Position numbers and translations under genes: made by a program
The notes under the pieces: generated by a model
Databases searched by the model: none
What the model was told of the DNA's origin: nothing
Seen by the model: the letters and a program-made list of their open reading frames with translations, nothing else
In this document: piece by piece, positions 1-9,293 of the stretch
Layout: each line of letters begins with the position of its first letter
How positions within the stretch are numbered: the first letter of the stretch is position 1
Assembly (NCBI GenBank): GCA_022241605.1
Contig: JAKOMQ010000016.1
Location: 1-64,000 of the forward strand
Direction: 5' to 3'
DNA from: Aquimonas sp.
Lineage (GTDB): Bacteria > Pseudomonadota > Gammaproteobacteria > Xanthomonadales > Xanthomonadaceae
Length of the DNA: 64,000 nucleotides

Positions 1-249
1 CACATCGACCCCGGCAAGCCTTGGCAGAATGGCACCGCGGAGAGCTTGAACGGCAAGTTCCGCGACGAGTGCCTGAGCATGGAGTGGTTCCGGAGCCGGG
101 CCGAGGCGCGGGTGATCATCGAGAGCTGGCGCCGCCACTACAACGAAGATCGCCCCCACTCGAGCCTCGGCTACCGGACCCCGAAGCAGTTCAAGGACGA
201 ACAGAAGCAGAAGAACGAAGCATCAACCCACCGAGCCTCCCTCAACTAA
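1..249 (+). CDS. IS3-family transposase OrfB, C-terminal part (cut by window edge)
   Basis: This is the last 82 residues of a DDE transposase/integrase core of the IS3 OrfB type. It is open from base 1 and ends at TAA 247-249. The conserved end of the family is visible: WQNGTAES (which should carry the catalytic Glu), then FRDECL, the WR..YNEDRPHSSLGY block and a TP..F tail. The two catalytic Asp residues lie before the window, so intactness cannot be judged. The stop is followed within a few bases by a sequence resembling an IS terminal repeat, which fits the 3' end of a complete insertion sequence. The fragment is certain as a transposase; the IS group is not. Confidence 0.9.
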   Translation, partial: HIDPGKPWQNGTAESLNGKFRDECLSMEWFRSRAEARVIIESWRRHYNEDRPHSSLGYRTPKQFKDEQKQKNEASTHRASLN

Positions 250-251
250 TC

Positions 252-278
252 GGTGGTCCTGAAAAAGCCGGCAGGTCA
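252..278 (+). repeat. probable right terminal repeat of the IS3-type element
   Basis: Three bases after the transposase stop, the sequence ends in GGCAGGTCA. Read inward on the minus strand it begins TGACCTGCC, a typical IS3-family tip. The left end and any target duplication lie outside the window, so the boundary at about 278 is inferred. Confidence 0.55.
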
Positions 279-647
279 CGAGTCCAGCTTGGCTGGACTC
301 GCACTGCTTTGCGTTTCTGGCTTGGAAATTGGCACGAACGCGCTCCTCCTGCTGCTTCAGCTTCCACTCCCGCGAACGCGGCTGAAGCCCTTCGCAAGAG
401 AGGCAGGCTGCCAATGCCTAGATTTCTGGCCGGGCAGGGCAGCGGCGTGGGCAGCGCAGCCTCACTAGCGACGCTGCTTAGCCTGGAGGACTCGCGCGGG
501 TGGACCCTGGTGATAGACGAGCGTGGGCAAGACACCGGTCATGAAGGCATTCAAGACAAACCGCAAGTTGGGCATCGACTGACGCCCATGAGCTCGGTCC
601 TGCGCCAATATATGCATCCCGCCACTCCCGCCACAGGTCGAAAGCGC
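279..647. other. non-coding stretch after the IS element
   Basis: About 370 bases without a supportable gene. An open frame runs through it into the downstream GST gene, but its residues look like random GC-rich translation and the GST family start is at 648. It contains an 8-bp perfect stem with a 3-base loop at 281-299 and a smaller CCGCG-AA-CGCGG palindrome near 375. Nothing else is recognisable. Confidence 0.5.
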
Positions 648-1307
648 ATGAGCGACACCCCGCTGCTTTACATCGGCAACAAGCATTACAGCTCCTGGTC
701 GCTGCGCCCCTGGCTGCTGCTGCGGGAGTTCGGCGTGGACTTCGATGAGCGTCTGCTGTGGCTGCACACGCCGGAGTTTGCGGACGCGGTGGCCCGGGCT
801 TCGCCCAGCCGGCGTGTGCCGGTACTGCACCATGCCGGGCGAGTGATCTGGGATTCGCTGGCGATCTGCGAGTACGTCAACGAGACCTGGCTCGGGGGCC
901 GCGGCTGGCCTGCGGAGTCCGATCTGCGCGCGCTGGCGCGCTCGGCGGCCTGCGAGATGCACTCCGGCTTTCCGGCGCTGCGCCAGCAGCTGCCGATGAA
1001 CTGCTCGCGCCAGCCCGACGCCTACCGCTGGGATGCTGCTGCCCAAGCCGATATTGATCGCGTGCAGGCGCTGTGGGCACAGCTTCGGCAGGCGGCCGGG
1101 CCGGGTGATTTCCTGTGCGGCGGGTTCGGCATCGTCGATGCGATGTTCGCGCCGGTGGCGATCCGCTTCCGCGGCTATGGGCCAGAGCTCAACCCGGTCT
1201 CGCGCGCTTATGTTGACGCCCTGCTCGCGCTGCCCGGTATGCAGGCATGGATCGCCGAGGGCATCGCCGAGCCGGTGCGGCTGGCCAAGTACGAAAGCCT
1301 GAAGTGA
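648..1307 (+). CDS. glutathione S-transferase family protein
   Basis: A 219-residue protein of usual GST length. The N-terminal thioredoxin-like domain opens with LYIGNKHYSSWSLRPWL, where the Ser after the Tyr is the expected thiolate-stabilising residue of this bacterial subgroup. A cis-Pro region (SRRVPVL) and an AICEYV segment follow near residues 50-75, then the helical C-terminal domain. ATG 648 is chosen because the fold starts there; the frame is open far upstream but without family similarity. Likely a cytosolic enzyme conjugating glutathione to electrophiles; the substrate cannot be told. Its stop overlaps the GTG of the next gene (GTGA), so the two are probably cotranscribed. Confidence 0.85.
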   Translation: MSDTPLLYIGNKHYSSWSLRPWLLLREFGVDFDERLLWLHTPEFADAVARASPSRRVPVLHHAGRVIWDSLAICEYVNETWLGGRGWPAESDLRALARSAACEMHSGFPALRQQLPMNCSRQPDAYRWDAAAQADIDRVQALWAQLRQAAGPGDFLCGGFGIVDAMFAPVAIRFRGYGPELNPVSRAYVDALLALPGMQAWIAEGIAEPVRLAKYESLK

Positions 1308-2233
1308 GCTCGGTGCCGCCCCCCGTGCCGGCCGCGCTGGATCAGCGCAGCCCGGTCACCGCCATGCTGCTGGGCGCGGTGATGATCAGCACCACCAGTA
1401 CGTTCGTGCGCCTGGCCGAGGTGGCGCCGACCATCTCGGCCTTCTATCGAATGCTGCTGGGCGGGCTGATGCTGCTGTTCCTGCTGCGCGCGGTCGGCGC
1501 ACCGTGGCGGCCGCGCTGGGCGGTACTGTGGGCGCTGTCGCTGCCGGCGGCAGCGTTCGCCATTGATTTGATGCTTTGGCATCGCAGCATCCTGATCGTA
1601 GGGCCCGGGCTGGCGACCCTGCTGGGCAACCTGCAGGTGTTCTTCATGGCCTTGGCCGGCTGGCTGCTCTATCGCGAACGGCTGTCGCCGCGCTTCATGG
1701 CAGGCGTGCTGCTGGCCTTCGCCGGGCTGTGGCTGCTGGTCGGTCGAAGCTGGCAGGACCTCGGCGGCGATTACCGGTTTGGCGTGTGGCTGGGCGTGGC
1801 CACGGCGCTGGCGTATGCGGTCTACATGCTGAGCTTCCGCGGCATCCAGCGCCGGGTGGGCGCGGCCAGCCCGATGTACCTGCTGTGCTGGTGCTCGCTG
1901 CTGTGCGCGCTGATGCTGGGCGGCGCCGGCTTGGCCGAGGGCCAGTCCTTTGCCATCCCCGACCTGCGCAGCGGTCTGGCCCTGCTGGGCCTGGCCCTGT
2001 TCGGTCAGGTGCTGGGCTGGCTGCTGATCTCGCAGGCGATGCCGCGGCTGGACGCGTCGATGGTGGGCCTGCTCCTGCTGCTGCAGCCGCTGCTGGCTTT
2101 CGGCATGGACGTGGTGCTGTTCGCGCGGCCTACGGACGCGCTGGACTGGGTGGGCGTGGCGGTGTCCGCGCTTGGTATTTTCATCGGCAGCATGCGCGCC
2201 ACGCGATCCGACAAAGCAGGCCACTCGACATGA
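1304..2233 (+). CDS. EamA/DMT-superfamily transporter
   Basis: A 309-residue hydrophobic protein with about ten predicted membrane helices in two EamA repeats, the standard size for the drug/metabolite transporter superfamily. The first repeat begins AMLLGAVMISTTSTFVRLAE; the second begins near residue 150 with GVWLGVATALAYAVYML. Start GTG 1304 overlaps the GST stop as GTGA and gives a normal N-terminus; the frame continues upstream inside GST but is not needed. The end overlaps apt by ATGA, so GST, this permease and apt look like one transcript. The family exports small metabolites; the substrate is unknown. Confidence 0.85.
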   Translation: MSSVPPPVPAALDQRSPVTAMLLGAVMISTTSTFVRLAEVAPTISAFYRMLLGGLMLLFLLRAVGAPWRPRWAVLWALSLPAAAFAIDLMLWHRSILIVGPGLATLLGNLQVFFMALAGWLLYRERLSPRFMAGVLLAFAGLWLLVGRSWQDLGGDYRFGVWLGVATALAYAVYMLSFRGIQRRVGAASPMYLLCWCSLLCALMLGGAGLAEGQSFAIPDLRSGLALLGLALFGQVLGWLLISQAMPRLDASMVGLLLLLQPLLAFGMDVVLFARPTDALDWVGVAVSALGIFIGSMRATRSDKAGHST

Positions 2234-2754
2234 GCGGGATTCCGCTGGCGGCGCTGGTCCGTGCGGTGCCCGACTTCCCCAAGCCCGGCATTGTGTTTCG
2301 TGACGTTGGTCCGCTGCTGGCCGATGCGGCGGCGTTCGAGGCCGCAATTGCTGGTATGTGCGCGCCGTGGAGGCGCGCTGCGCCCGAGTATGTCTGCGGG
2401 ATCGAGTCCCGCGGCTTCATCTTCGGCGCCGCCATGGCGCGCGCCCTGGGCTGCGGCTTCGCGCCGATCCGCAAGCCTGGCAAGCTGCCGGGTCCAGTGC
2501 TGGTGCAGGGCTACAGCCTGGAATACGGAGAAGATCGCCTCGAGCTGCAGAAAGATGCGCTGCCCCTCGGCGCACGGGTGCTGCTGGTGGATGACGTGCT
2601 GGCCACTGGCGGCACCCTGCTGGCAGCGGCGGCCCTGCTGGAGCAGGCGGGTGCGCGGCTGTGCGGTGCGAGCGTTCTGATCGAGCTGTCGGCCCTGGGC
2701 GGGAGGGGGCGCTGGGCCACATCGGCGCCGCTGGAGTCCGTTCTGCGCTTTTGA
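2230..2754 (+). CDS. apt: adenine phosphoribosyltransferase
   Basis: Converts adenine and PRPP to AMP and pyrophosphate in purine salvage (cytosol). The 174-residue length is typical. The N-terminal VPDFPKPGI(V)FRDV signature is present at residues 12-25 and the PRPP-binding loop VLLVDDVLATGGTL lies near residues 117-130. The start overlaps the transporter stop (ATGA), suggesting translational coupling. The gene is convergent with the SLC13 gene, with only 23 bases between the stops. Confidence 0.95.
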   Translation: MSGIPLAALVRAVPDFPKPGIVFRDVGPLLADAAAFEAAIAGMCAPWRRAAPEYVCGIESRGFIFGAAMARALGCGFAPIRKPGKLPGPVLVQGYSLEYGEDRLELQKDALPLGARVLLVDDVLATGGTLLAAAALLEQAGARLCGASVLIELSALGGRGRWATSAPLESVLRF

Positions 2755-2777
2755 GCGGTCTCTTTTGCAATGCGTCC

Positions 2778-4544
2778 CTACAGCGGCCAGATCCTCGGAA
2801 TCATCACCACCGCAATGGCCCAGAACAGCAGGTTGAGCGGCACGCCGATCTTGATGAAGTCGGAGAAGCGGTAGCCACCCACGTTGTGCACCATGGTGTT
2901 GGTTTGATAACCGACCGGTGTGGCGAAGCTCGTGGATGCAGCAAACGCCACCGCCACCACGAAGGGGGTGGGGTTGGCATCGATCGCCAGTGCCGTGGCC
3001 ACCGCAATCGGCGTCAGCAGCACCGCCGAGGCGTTGTTGCTCATGAACTCCGTGAGGGTGGCCGTCAGCAGATAGACCATCGCCAGCACCGCCAGGGGCC
3101 CCCATCCACCGACCACGTCCAGCGTGCGGTCAGCAATGAAACCGGCCGCGCCACTGCTTTGCAGGGCAATTCCCATCGGCAGCACGCCGGCCAGCAGCAT
3201 GATCACCCGCCAGTCCACCGCTTCGTAGACCTCCTCCGGCTGCAGGCAGCGGAACATCACGAGACCAATGCAGCCGAGGATTGATGAGGCCACGATCGGC
3301 AGCCATTCCAGCGTAGCCGCGCCCACCACCGCAGCCATGATCGCGAGCGCGATCCAGCCGCGGCGCGAGTTGGCTGATCCCTCCTCGCGTTCGGTTAGCA
3401 CCACCACGTTGGTGTTGCCACGCAGCTGCTGCATTTCGCTGAGACTGGTCAACATGAGCAGGATATCGCCCACCGCCAGCTCGACGTCGCGCAGCTTCTC
3501 GCGCAGCACTTCGCCGCGGCGGTGGATGGCCAGCACGGTGGCGTTGTAGTGCCAGTTGAACTCCAGCGAGCGCAGGCTTTGGCCCACGAAGCGCGAGCCG
3601 GGCGCCACCATGACTTCAGTCAGCACCTGGTTGTCGTCGCGGAACTGCTCGTCCTTGAGCTTGAACTCGGGCTCTATTTCGAGTCGCGCCGTGTCCTTGA
3701 GCTTGCTCAGCCGGCTCCAGTCGCCGCGGGTGAGCAGAATGTCGCCCTCCTGCAGCTTCTGCGCGCGTGGCGACCAGATCTTTTCCTCGCCGCGCAGCAG
3801 CTCCAGCACGAACACGCCGTGGCGCTCGCCCAGCTTGGCGTCGGCCACACTCTTGCCGATCAGCGGCGATCCAGGCATCACCCGCAGCTCGGAAATGTAT
3901 TTGCCGAGCTCATAGGTTTCGGTGATCTCGGCGGTCCGTCGCTCCGGCAGCAGCCACGGGCCCACTATCATCATGTAGACAAGGCCCGCGGCCATGGTGA
4001 TCAGGCCCAGCGGCGCGAACTCGAACAGGCTGAAGCCCGGCAGGCCAAGGTCCTTGGCCAGTGAATTGACCAGCAGGTTGGTGGAGGTGCCGATCAGGGT
4101 GCAGACGCCGCCCATCTGCGCGGCATAGGACATCGGAATCAGCACCTTTGACGCCGAGAACTTGTTGGCCGCGGCCACCCCCAGCACCACCGGCAGGAAC
4201 ACGGCGAGCGCGGCGGTGTTGTTGACGAAGGCCGACATCGCCGCGAGTGACACCATCACCGTCAGCGTGAACAGCCAGGTCTGGCGGATCCGCGCAAGCA
4301 TCTGGCCGACCGCACGCAGCGCGCCAGTGCGGGTCAGCCCGGCGCTCAGCACAAACATCGCCGCCACCGTGATGGTGGCTTCGCTGCTGAATCCGCTCAG
4401 CGCCTGGCCGGGCGTGACCAGACCGAGGATCAGCAGGCTGGCAAGGATGATCATGGCGATCACGTCGACCGGGAACCGCTCGGTGACGAACAGGATCACG
4501 GCGCCAGACAGCACCAGCAGCGTCAGCAGGCCATCGATGCCCAT
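2778..4544 (-). CDS. SLC13-family anion permease with two TrkA-C domains
   Basis: A 588-residue inner-membrane protein. It has an N-terminal block of helices ([14 protein letters not shown] is typical of the ArsB/CitT-like permease superfamily), then two soluble TrkA-C (RCK-C) domains around residues 205-390 (each with a VxPGS..G.S pattern), then the second membrane half with [13 protein letters not shown] and ATPVGYQTN motifs. Such proteins are sodium-coupled di/tricarboxylate or sulfate carriers. Start ATG 4544 has a GGAG box five bases upstream; the frame extends further upstream only through a dispersed repeat and is rejected there. The substrate is not decided by sequence. Confidence 0.88.
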   Translation of the reverse strand: MGIDGLLTLLVLSGAVILFVTERFPVDVIAMIILASLLILGLVTPGQALSGFSSEATITVAAMFVLSAGLTRTGALRAVGQMLARIRQTWLFTLTVMVSLAAMSAFVNNTAALAVFLPVVLGVAAANKFSASKVLIPMSYAAQMGGVCTLIGTSTNLLVNSLAKDLGLPGFSLFEFAPLGLITMAAGLVYMMIVGPWLLPERRTAEITETYELGKYISELRVMPGSPLIGKSVADAKLGERHGVFVLELLRGEEKIWSPRAQKLQEGDILLTRGDWSRLSKLKDTARLEIEPEFKLKDEQFRDDNQVLTEVMVAPGSRFVGQSLRSLEFNWHYNATVLAIHRRGEVLREKLRDVELAVGDILLMLTSLSEMQQLRGNTNVVVLTEREEGSANSRRGWIALAIMAAVVGAATLEWLPIVASSILGCIGLVMFRCLQPEEVYEAVDWRVIMLLAGVLPMGIALQSSGAAGFIADRTLDVVGGWGPLAVLAMVYLLTATLTEFMSNNASAVLLTPIAVATALAIDANPTPFVVAVAFAASTSFATPVGYQTNTMVHNVGGYRFSDFIKIGVPLNLLFWAIAVVMIPRIWPL

Positions 4545-4612
4545 GGGGCTCCGTGGATCCGGAAAGGGGAGGGGATTGTAGGCGCGTGCCGCATCCGCCG
4601 GCGCGGGCGGGG

Positions 4613-4805
4613 TCAGAGCGTGTGAAAAAATCCGAACGCCGTTGCGAGGGCGTCGCTGGGCATCGCTGGGCGTTTGTGGCAAAGCGCGGTGCGTGAATTC
4701 AAGGGAGTTTGGTGAACCAGATGACCGCAGGATTCGCGCACCGCGCTGCCGCCACGAGCGTCCAGCCGCGGCCGCAGCAGGCGGATGATTCCCACGGGCT
4801 CTCAG
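4613..4805 (-). repeat. dispersed repeat family, copy A (about 193 bp, MITE-like)
   Basis: Read on the minus strand it begins CTGAGAGC and passes through a core matching copies at 16087-16274 and 58823-59003 (shared CCGCCTGCTGCG, then CGCTGGACGC, then a CACCGCGCTTTGCCACAA-like block). The two ends are imperfect inverted repeats of each other (GAGCGTGTGAAAAAATCC at the 4613 side). No transposase gene is inside. It lies about 70 bases upstream of the SLC13 start, in its likely promoter region. Confidence 0.8.
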
Positions 4806-5054
4806 TTCGGTGTGGCCGGGGAAAAAGCCAGTGCATCCCAAGCACTGGCGCGAGACAAATCTTTGCAATGTTTGGCATGTCGGCCTCCGTGCGGTTGCGC
4901 ACTGTGACCACAGTCCCCTAGGCGGCCCGCTGCCGAGCCGCTACCCTGCAGGGCTGGCCGCGTTCGGCCTGATCGACCTACCCCCTGCCCCCACCGAATT
5001 CGCGGCGGATGCCTCTAGCTCCGCTCTCGCACGTCCTTCCCCAGGAGACCACCG
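4806..5054. other. divergent intergenic region
   Basis: Between copy A of the repeat and the lipoprotein gene; with the repeat and the SLC13 leader it forms a 510-base gap between genes. Short open frames exist here but none has a credible start or similarity. The only recognisable element is an AGGAG box at about 5042 belonging to the next gene. Probably holds divergent promoters. Confidence 0.4.
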
Positions 5055-5924
5055 ATGCACGCCAAGCTGATCACGCTCGCCATTGCCACCGCTCTCCTGA
5101 GTGCCTGCGGCGGCTCCCAGCCGCCCGCGCAGGCGCCGGCACAGCAAGCAGCGCAGGTGCCCGCATCGGCGCCGGCGCCCGCCCAGCCGCAGTTCGATAC
5201 CGCGATCATCGGTGACATCACGGTGCCGGGCCTCAGCGAGTTGCCGCCCGGATTCGATCTGTCGTTGCGCCTGTTGGACATCACCGATCCCTCCCAGGTG
5301 CCGGGCGTGGTGGCCGAATCCAACGGCCAGGCGCCGCGTCAGCTGCCCCACCGCTTCGCGCTGCCCTACGACCCCAGCCTCATCAACGAGGAAGGCCGCT
5401 ATGCGGTCCAGGTTGCCTTGATGGTGCAGGGCGTGCCGCTCTATTCCAGCTCGCAGCCCGCACGCGTGCTCACCGAGGGTCACGGCAGCCGCATCAGCGT
5501 GGAGCTGGTGCGCGGTGGCGCCCAGGCCGAGACCGAGGTAGCCCCGACCGAGCGCATGAAGCAGGATTTTGCGGCGCTGGAGCGTGGCATCGGTGCAATG
5601 CAGCGGGTCGTGGGCGAGCGCATGAATGAGGCTGTCACCGTAGGTTGGGACGCTTTCATCTCCGGTGGAGAAGTGCGTTTCGCCCGCGAGCAGGTGAATT
5701 TCGCCGATGCCGGCACGGCGGCTTTCCGCTATGCCTATCAGAACGGCCAGCCCTGGGTGATCGTGCGTGAGCAGGGTAGGGTCACGACCTGGCTGGGTTG
5801 GAATGCCGACGGCGAGTTGATCCTGAACGAGCTTGAAGGCGGTGGCGTCGAGGCGGCTGAAGCCGAGCGGCTCCGGGCCCAGGCCGCCGAGGTCGCGAGG
5901 CTGGCATCGGCTTCCAAGGGCTGA
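5055..5924 (+). CDS. YbaY-family lipoprotein
   Basis: A 289-residue lipoprotein. A short signal ends in the lipobox LLSAC with Cys at residue 18, followed by a Pro/Ala/Gln-rich linker to about residue 50. The YbaY-type beta domain then spans about residues 52-155 (GDITVPGLSELPPGFDLSL..., ALPYDPSLI, GRYAVQVALM). The rest, with a long charged tail, is not assigned. YbaY proteins are small outer-membrane or periplasmic lipoproteins related to secretion pilotins; a precise role is unknown. AGGAG at 5042-5046 supports ATG 5055. Confidence 0.8.
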   Translation: MHAKLITLAIATALLSACGGSQPPAQAPAQQAAQVPASAPAPAQPQFDTAIIGDITVPGLSELPPGFDLSLRLLDITDPSQVPGVVAESNGQAPRQLPHRFALPYDPSLINEEGRYAVQVALMVQGVPLYSSSQPARVLTEGHGSRISVELVRGGAQAETEVAPTERMKQDFAALERGIGAMQRVVGERMNEAVTVGWDAFISGGEVRFAREQVNFADAGTAAFRYAYQNGQPWVIVREQGRVTTWLGWNADGELILNELEGGGVEAAEAERLRAQAAEVARLASASKG

Positions 5925-6181
5925 TCGCCTTCGGCTCGCAGGTGGGGCCGCTGCTTTTGCCGGCTGTGGGTAAGGCTTCACGTCGGTTTGGCGCACTCTG
6001 CACGCGCCGTGGCGCACCCTTGGCGGCATGAAAGTTCCCGATTCCGAGCTTGCTGGCCCAAGGGGCTGCGCCTATCATTCAGGAGTTGCGGTGCAGAGGT
6101 CCCAGCGGCAGCTCGGGCCTCCGCACCGCTCTTGGCTTTCCCTGCGATTCTTGTGCGCCTGCGCTCCGGCTGGACAGCGCG

Positions 6182-6673
6182 ATGGTTGAGCACCTGCCCG
6201 CGGAAACGGAGCAGCAGCTTGGGCATTGGGTTTTGCGGCCCAATCGCTCGCTCGGACCCAAGCAGGTACGGATGTTTTTTGCGCTGGTCATCGTCACTTC
6301 GGTGGCGGTGTCGGGCTACAGCTGGTGGATCGGCAATATCTTCGCGCCGATCTTTGCCGTGCTGGAGATCGGGGTGCTGATGTTGGCGTTCTGGGTGGTG
6401 TCGCAGCATGCGGCACGTTCCGAGGTCATCCACATCGAGCCGGAGCGGGTTTCGGTGAGTCGCCTGCCGGAGCTTGTCGAGGTGCTCTCCAGTCCCCCGC
6501 AGTGGGTGCGGCTGGAGCAGGGCGACGCCTCCCTGGTGCTGACCAGCGGCGGCAGGCGCGTGGCGGTGGGGCGGTTCCTCGGCGAGGCCGAGCGCGAGCG
6601 CCTCCACAAGGATTTGGAGCAGGGGCTGCGCTTGGCCCGTGTTCGAGCGGTACATCGATCTATCGAAAACTAA
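6182..6673 (+). CDS. DUF2244 membrane protein upstream of the oxidase locus
   Basis: A 163-residue protein with two membrane helices near residues 28-75, followed by a soluble domain, matching the DUF2244 layout. The family is of unknown function and is often found beside cytochrome oxidase genes, as here: its stop is 11 bases before ctaC. The frame is open upstream; ATG 6182 is chosen because family similarity starts there. A role in oxidase assembly is inferred from position only. Confidence 0.75.
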   Translation: MVEHLPAETEQQLGHWVLRPNRSLGPKQVRMFFALVIVTSVAVSGYSWWIGNIFAPIFAVLEIGVLMLAFWVVSQHAARSEVIHIEPERVSVSRLPELVEVLSSPPQWVRLEQGDASLVLTSGGRRVAVGRFLGEAERERLHKDLEQGLRLARVRAVHRSIEN

Positions 6674-6683
6674 GGTGATGCTG

Positions 6684-7586
6684 ATGAAGCGTGTCAACTG
6701 GAGCCAACTGGGACTGGGTCTGTCCGCCCTGATGTTCTCGGCGCTGGCGCTGGCCAACCCCGAGCGTTGGCAGCTCAACATGACGCAGGGCGTCAGCGAC
6801 ACCGCGGCCGAGGTCTACCGGCTGCACATGATTACCCTGTGGATCTGCGTGGTGATCGGCATCATCGTGTTCGGGGCCATGGCCATCGCCATGTTCAAGT
6901 TCCGGAAGTCGAAAGGCGCGGAGCCAGCCAAGTGGAGCCACAACACCACCGCAGAGGTGATCTGGACCGTGATCCCAGTCCTGATCCTCATCGGCGTGGC
7001 GTGGCCGGCTACCAAGACCATGTTCCGCATGGAAGATGTCACCGGCTCCGAGATGACGGTGAAGGTCACGGGCTACCAGTGGATGTGGCGCTACGAGATC
7101 GTCAACTACAAGGGCCAGCCCGGCGGTGTCAGTTTCGTCAGCCGCCTGGACCGCGAGAGTGATTCGGTTCGCCAGCGTCGATCCGGCCTGTCCCCCGCGA
7201 CGGTGACGGACGCAGCAGGCCGCAGCACCTACCTGCTGGACGTCGATCGTCCGCTGGTGCTGCCGACCGACACCAAGATCCGTTTCGTGATCACGGCCGA
7301 TGACGTCATCCACAGCTGGTGGGTGCCTGCGTTCGGTTGGAAGCAGGACGCCATCCCGGGCGTGATCAACGAGAACTGGACCCAGATCAACGCGCCGGGC
7401 ATCTACCGTGGCCAGTGTGCCGAGTTGTGCGGCAAGGACCACGGCTTCATGCCGATCGTCGTGCAGGCGGTGACTCCGGCCGAGTTCGAGAGCTGGCTGG
7501 CAGCGGAGCAGGCGACCGGCGACGCCGCCACCCGCGTCGCACAGCGTGAACCCGCGGCGGCGCCAGCCGTCGTTGCGCAGTATTGA
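6684..7586 (+). CDS. ctaC: cytochrome c oxidase subunit II
   Basis: Carries the CuA centre that takes electrons from cytochrome c (aa3 terminal oxidase, inner membrane). The 300-residue precursor has a signal ending in ALALA, two membrane helices (about residues 45-70 and 90-112), then a periplasmic cupredoxin domain. CuA ligands are visible: His in VIHSWW and the GQCAELCGKDHGFM block with two Cys, Glu, His and Met. There is no C-terminal cytochrome c domain. ATG 6684 sits at normal spacing after AAGGTG (6672-6677); ATG 6678 is a possible alternative. First structural gene of the oxidase locus. Confidence 0.95.
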   Translation: MKRVNWSQLGLGLSALMFSALALANPERWQLNMTQGVSDTAAEVYRLHMITLWICVVIGIIVFGAMAIAMFKFRKSKGAEPAKWSHNTTAEVIWTVIPVLILIGVAWPATKTMFRMEDVTGSEMTVKVTGYQWMWRYEIVNYKGQPGGVSFVSRLDRESDSVRQRRSGLSPATVTDAAGRSTYLLDVDRPLVLPTDTKIRFVITADDVIHSWWVPAFGWKQDAIPGVINENWTQINAPGIYRGQCAELCGKDHGFMPIVVQAVTPAEFESWLAAEQATGDAATRVAQREPAAAPAVVAQY

Positions 7587-7603
7587 GTTGGAGACAGGAC
7601 ATC

Positions 7604-9238
7604 ATGGCAAGCACGACCGCAGACCATCACGACGACCACCACGACCATAAGCCGACCGGCTTCATGCAGCGCTGGGTTCTAACCACCAACCACAAGGACA
7701 TCGGTACCCTGTACCTCGTGTTCTCGCTGGTCATGTTCTTGATCGGTGGCGCCATGGCGCTGGTGATCCGCGCCGAGCTGTTCCAACCCGGCCTGCAGCT
7801 GGTGCATCCGGAATTCTTCAACCAGATGACCACCATGCACGCGCTGGTGATGATCTTCGGCGCAGTGATGCCAGCGTTCGTCGGTCTCGCCAACTGGATG
7901 GTGCCGCTGATGATCGGCGCGCCGGATATGGCGCTTCCGCGGATGAACAACTGGTCCTTCTGGATCATGCCCTTCGCCTTCACCCTGCTGCTGCTGCCGC
8001 TTACGCTGAAGCTGCTGTTCGGCGTCGGTGACGGTGGTCCCGCGGGTGGCTGGACGCTCTACCCGCCACTGTCGCTGCAGGGCGGCAACAGCGTTGCTTT
8101 CACGATCTTCGCCATCCATCTGATGGGCATCAGCTCGATCATGGGCGCGATCAACATCATCGCGACCATCCTCAACATGCGCGCGCCCGGCATGGACCTG
8201 CTGAAAATGCCGGTGTTCGTATGGACCTGGCTGATCACCGCTTTCCTGCTGATCGCCGTGATGCCGGTGCTGGCCGGTGCGGTCACGATGCTGCTGACCG
8301 ACAAGTTCTTCGCCACCAATTTCTTCAACGCGGCGGGTGGTGGCGATCCGGTGATGTACCAGCACATCTTCTGGTTCTTCGGCCACCCGGAGGTCTACAT
8401 CATGATCCTCCCGGCGTTCGGCATCGTTTCCGAGATCATCCCCACATTTGCCCGCAAGCCCCTGTTCGGCTACCAGGCGATGGTCTACGCCACCGCATCG
8501 ATCGCCTTCCTGAGCTTCATCGTCTGGGCGCATCACATGTTCACCGTGGGCATGCCGCTGGGAGGGCAGCTGTTCTTCATGTACGCGACGATGTTGATCG
8601 CCGTGCCCACCGGGGTGAAGGTGTTCAATTGGGTTTCGACGATGTGGAAGGGCTCGATGACGTTCGAGACGCCGATGCTGTTCGCGCTCGGTTTCGTCAT
8701 CATGTTCACCATCGGCGGCTTCTCCGGTCTGATGCTGGCCATCGTGCCGGCGGACTTCCAGTACCACGACACCTACTTCGTGGTGGCCCATTTCCACTAC
8801 GTGCTGGTGACCGGCGCCATCTACTCGATCATGGCCGCCGTTTACTACTGGCTGCCGAAGTGGTCCGGCCACATGTACAACGAGACGCTTGGCAAGTGGC
8901 ACTTCTGGCTGTCGACCATCTTCGTGAACGTGCTGTTCTTCCCGCAGCACTTCCTGGGCCTGGCCGGCATGCCGCGCCGCATCCCCGATTACAACGTGGC
9001 GTTCGCGGACTTCAACATGATCAGCTCGATCGGTGCCTTCGGCTTCGGCTTCTCGCAGCTGCTGTTCGTCTACATCGTTTGGAGCTGCGCGCGCAGCGGC
9101 CAGAAGGCCACCGCCCAGGTGTGGGAGGGAGCCAAGGGCCTCGAGTGGACCGTGCCCAGCCCAGCCCCCCATCACACCTTCACCACCCCGCCGGTGATCG
9201 ACGACAGCAAGCTGGCGCACGGCAACGTCGCGCACTGA
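7604..9238 (+). CDS. ctaD: cytochrome c oxidase subunit I
   Basis: The 544-residue catalytic subunit holding haem a and the haem a3-CuB centre. Visible ligand motifs are TMHALVM (haem a His79), HPEVY (CuB His with the cross-linked Tyr), WAHHMFT (two CuB His) and VVAHFHYVL (haem a3 and haem a His). Twelve membrane helices are expected. The N-terminus has a His-rich run before the TTNHKDIG entry motif. ATG 7604 is preceded by GGAG/AGGA boxes; an in-frame TTG at 7583 is less likely. It follows ctaC by 17 bases and is followed by a strong hairpin. Confidence 0.96.
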   Translation: MASTTADHHDDHHDHKPTGFMQRWVLTTNHKDIGTLYLVFSLVMFLIGGAMALVIRAELFQPGLQLVHPEFFNQMTTMHALVMIFGAVMPAFVGLANWMVPLMIGAPDMALPRMNNWSFWIMPFAFTLLLLPLTLKLLFGVGDGGPAGGWTLYPPLSLQGGNSVAFTIFAIHLMGISSIMGAINIIATILNMRAPGMDLLKMPVFVWTWLITAFLLIAVMPVLAGAVTMLLTDKFFATNFFNAAGGGDPVMYQHIFWFFGHPEVYIMILPAFGIVSEIIPTFARKPLFGYQAMVYATASIAFLSFIVWAHHMFTVGMPLGGQLFFMYATMLIAVPTGVKVFNWVSTMWKGSMTFETPMLFALGFVIMFTIGGFSGLMLAIVPADFQYHDTYFVVAHFHYVLVTGAIYSIMAAVYYWLPKWSGHMYNETLGKWHFWLSTIFVNVLFFPQHFLGLAGMPRRIPDYNVAFADFNMISSIGAFGFGFSQLLFVYIVWSCARSGQKATAQVWEGAKGLEWTVPSPAPHHTFTTPPVIDDSKLAHGNVAH

Positions 9239-9251
9239 GCTGCCAACTGAC

Positions 9252-9282
9252 GGCTGCCGCCCGCCAAGCGCGGGCGGCAGCC
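9252..9282 (+). other. strong intercistronic hairpin after ctaD
   Basis: A perfect 13-bp stem (GGCTGCCGCCCGC paired with its complement) with a 5-base loop. No T-run follows, so it is not a standard terminator. It lies between ctaD and the 44-residue gene, where it could block 3'-end decay of ctaC-ctaD mRNA or lower readthrough to assembly genes. The role is inferred. Confidence 0.75.
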
Positions 9283-9293
9283 ACTGGAACCCG

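Noticed and set aside
21..647. A 209-codon upstream extension of the GST reading frame, passing over the IS end
   Set aside because: Residues are Arg/Pro/Ala-rich without similarity, the segment crosses the transposase gene in another frame, and the GST fold starts at 648.
465..1046. A 193-codon minus-strand frame opposite GST, whose end (from about 580 to 465) looks less random
   Set aside because: Most of it is antisense to GST. The last 36 codons could be a remnant of something, but no family could be named and there is no start evidence.
4709..5070. Small plus-strand frames (70 and 86 codons) within and after repeat copy A
   Set aside because: They translate the repeat and GC-rich spacer; no ribosome site or similarity.
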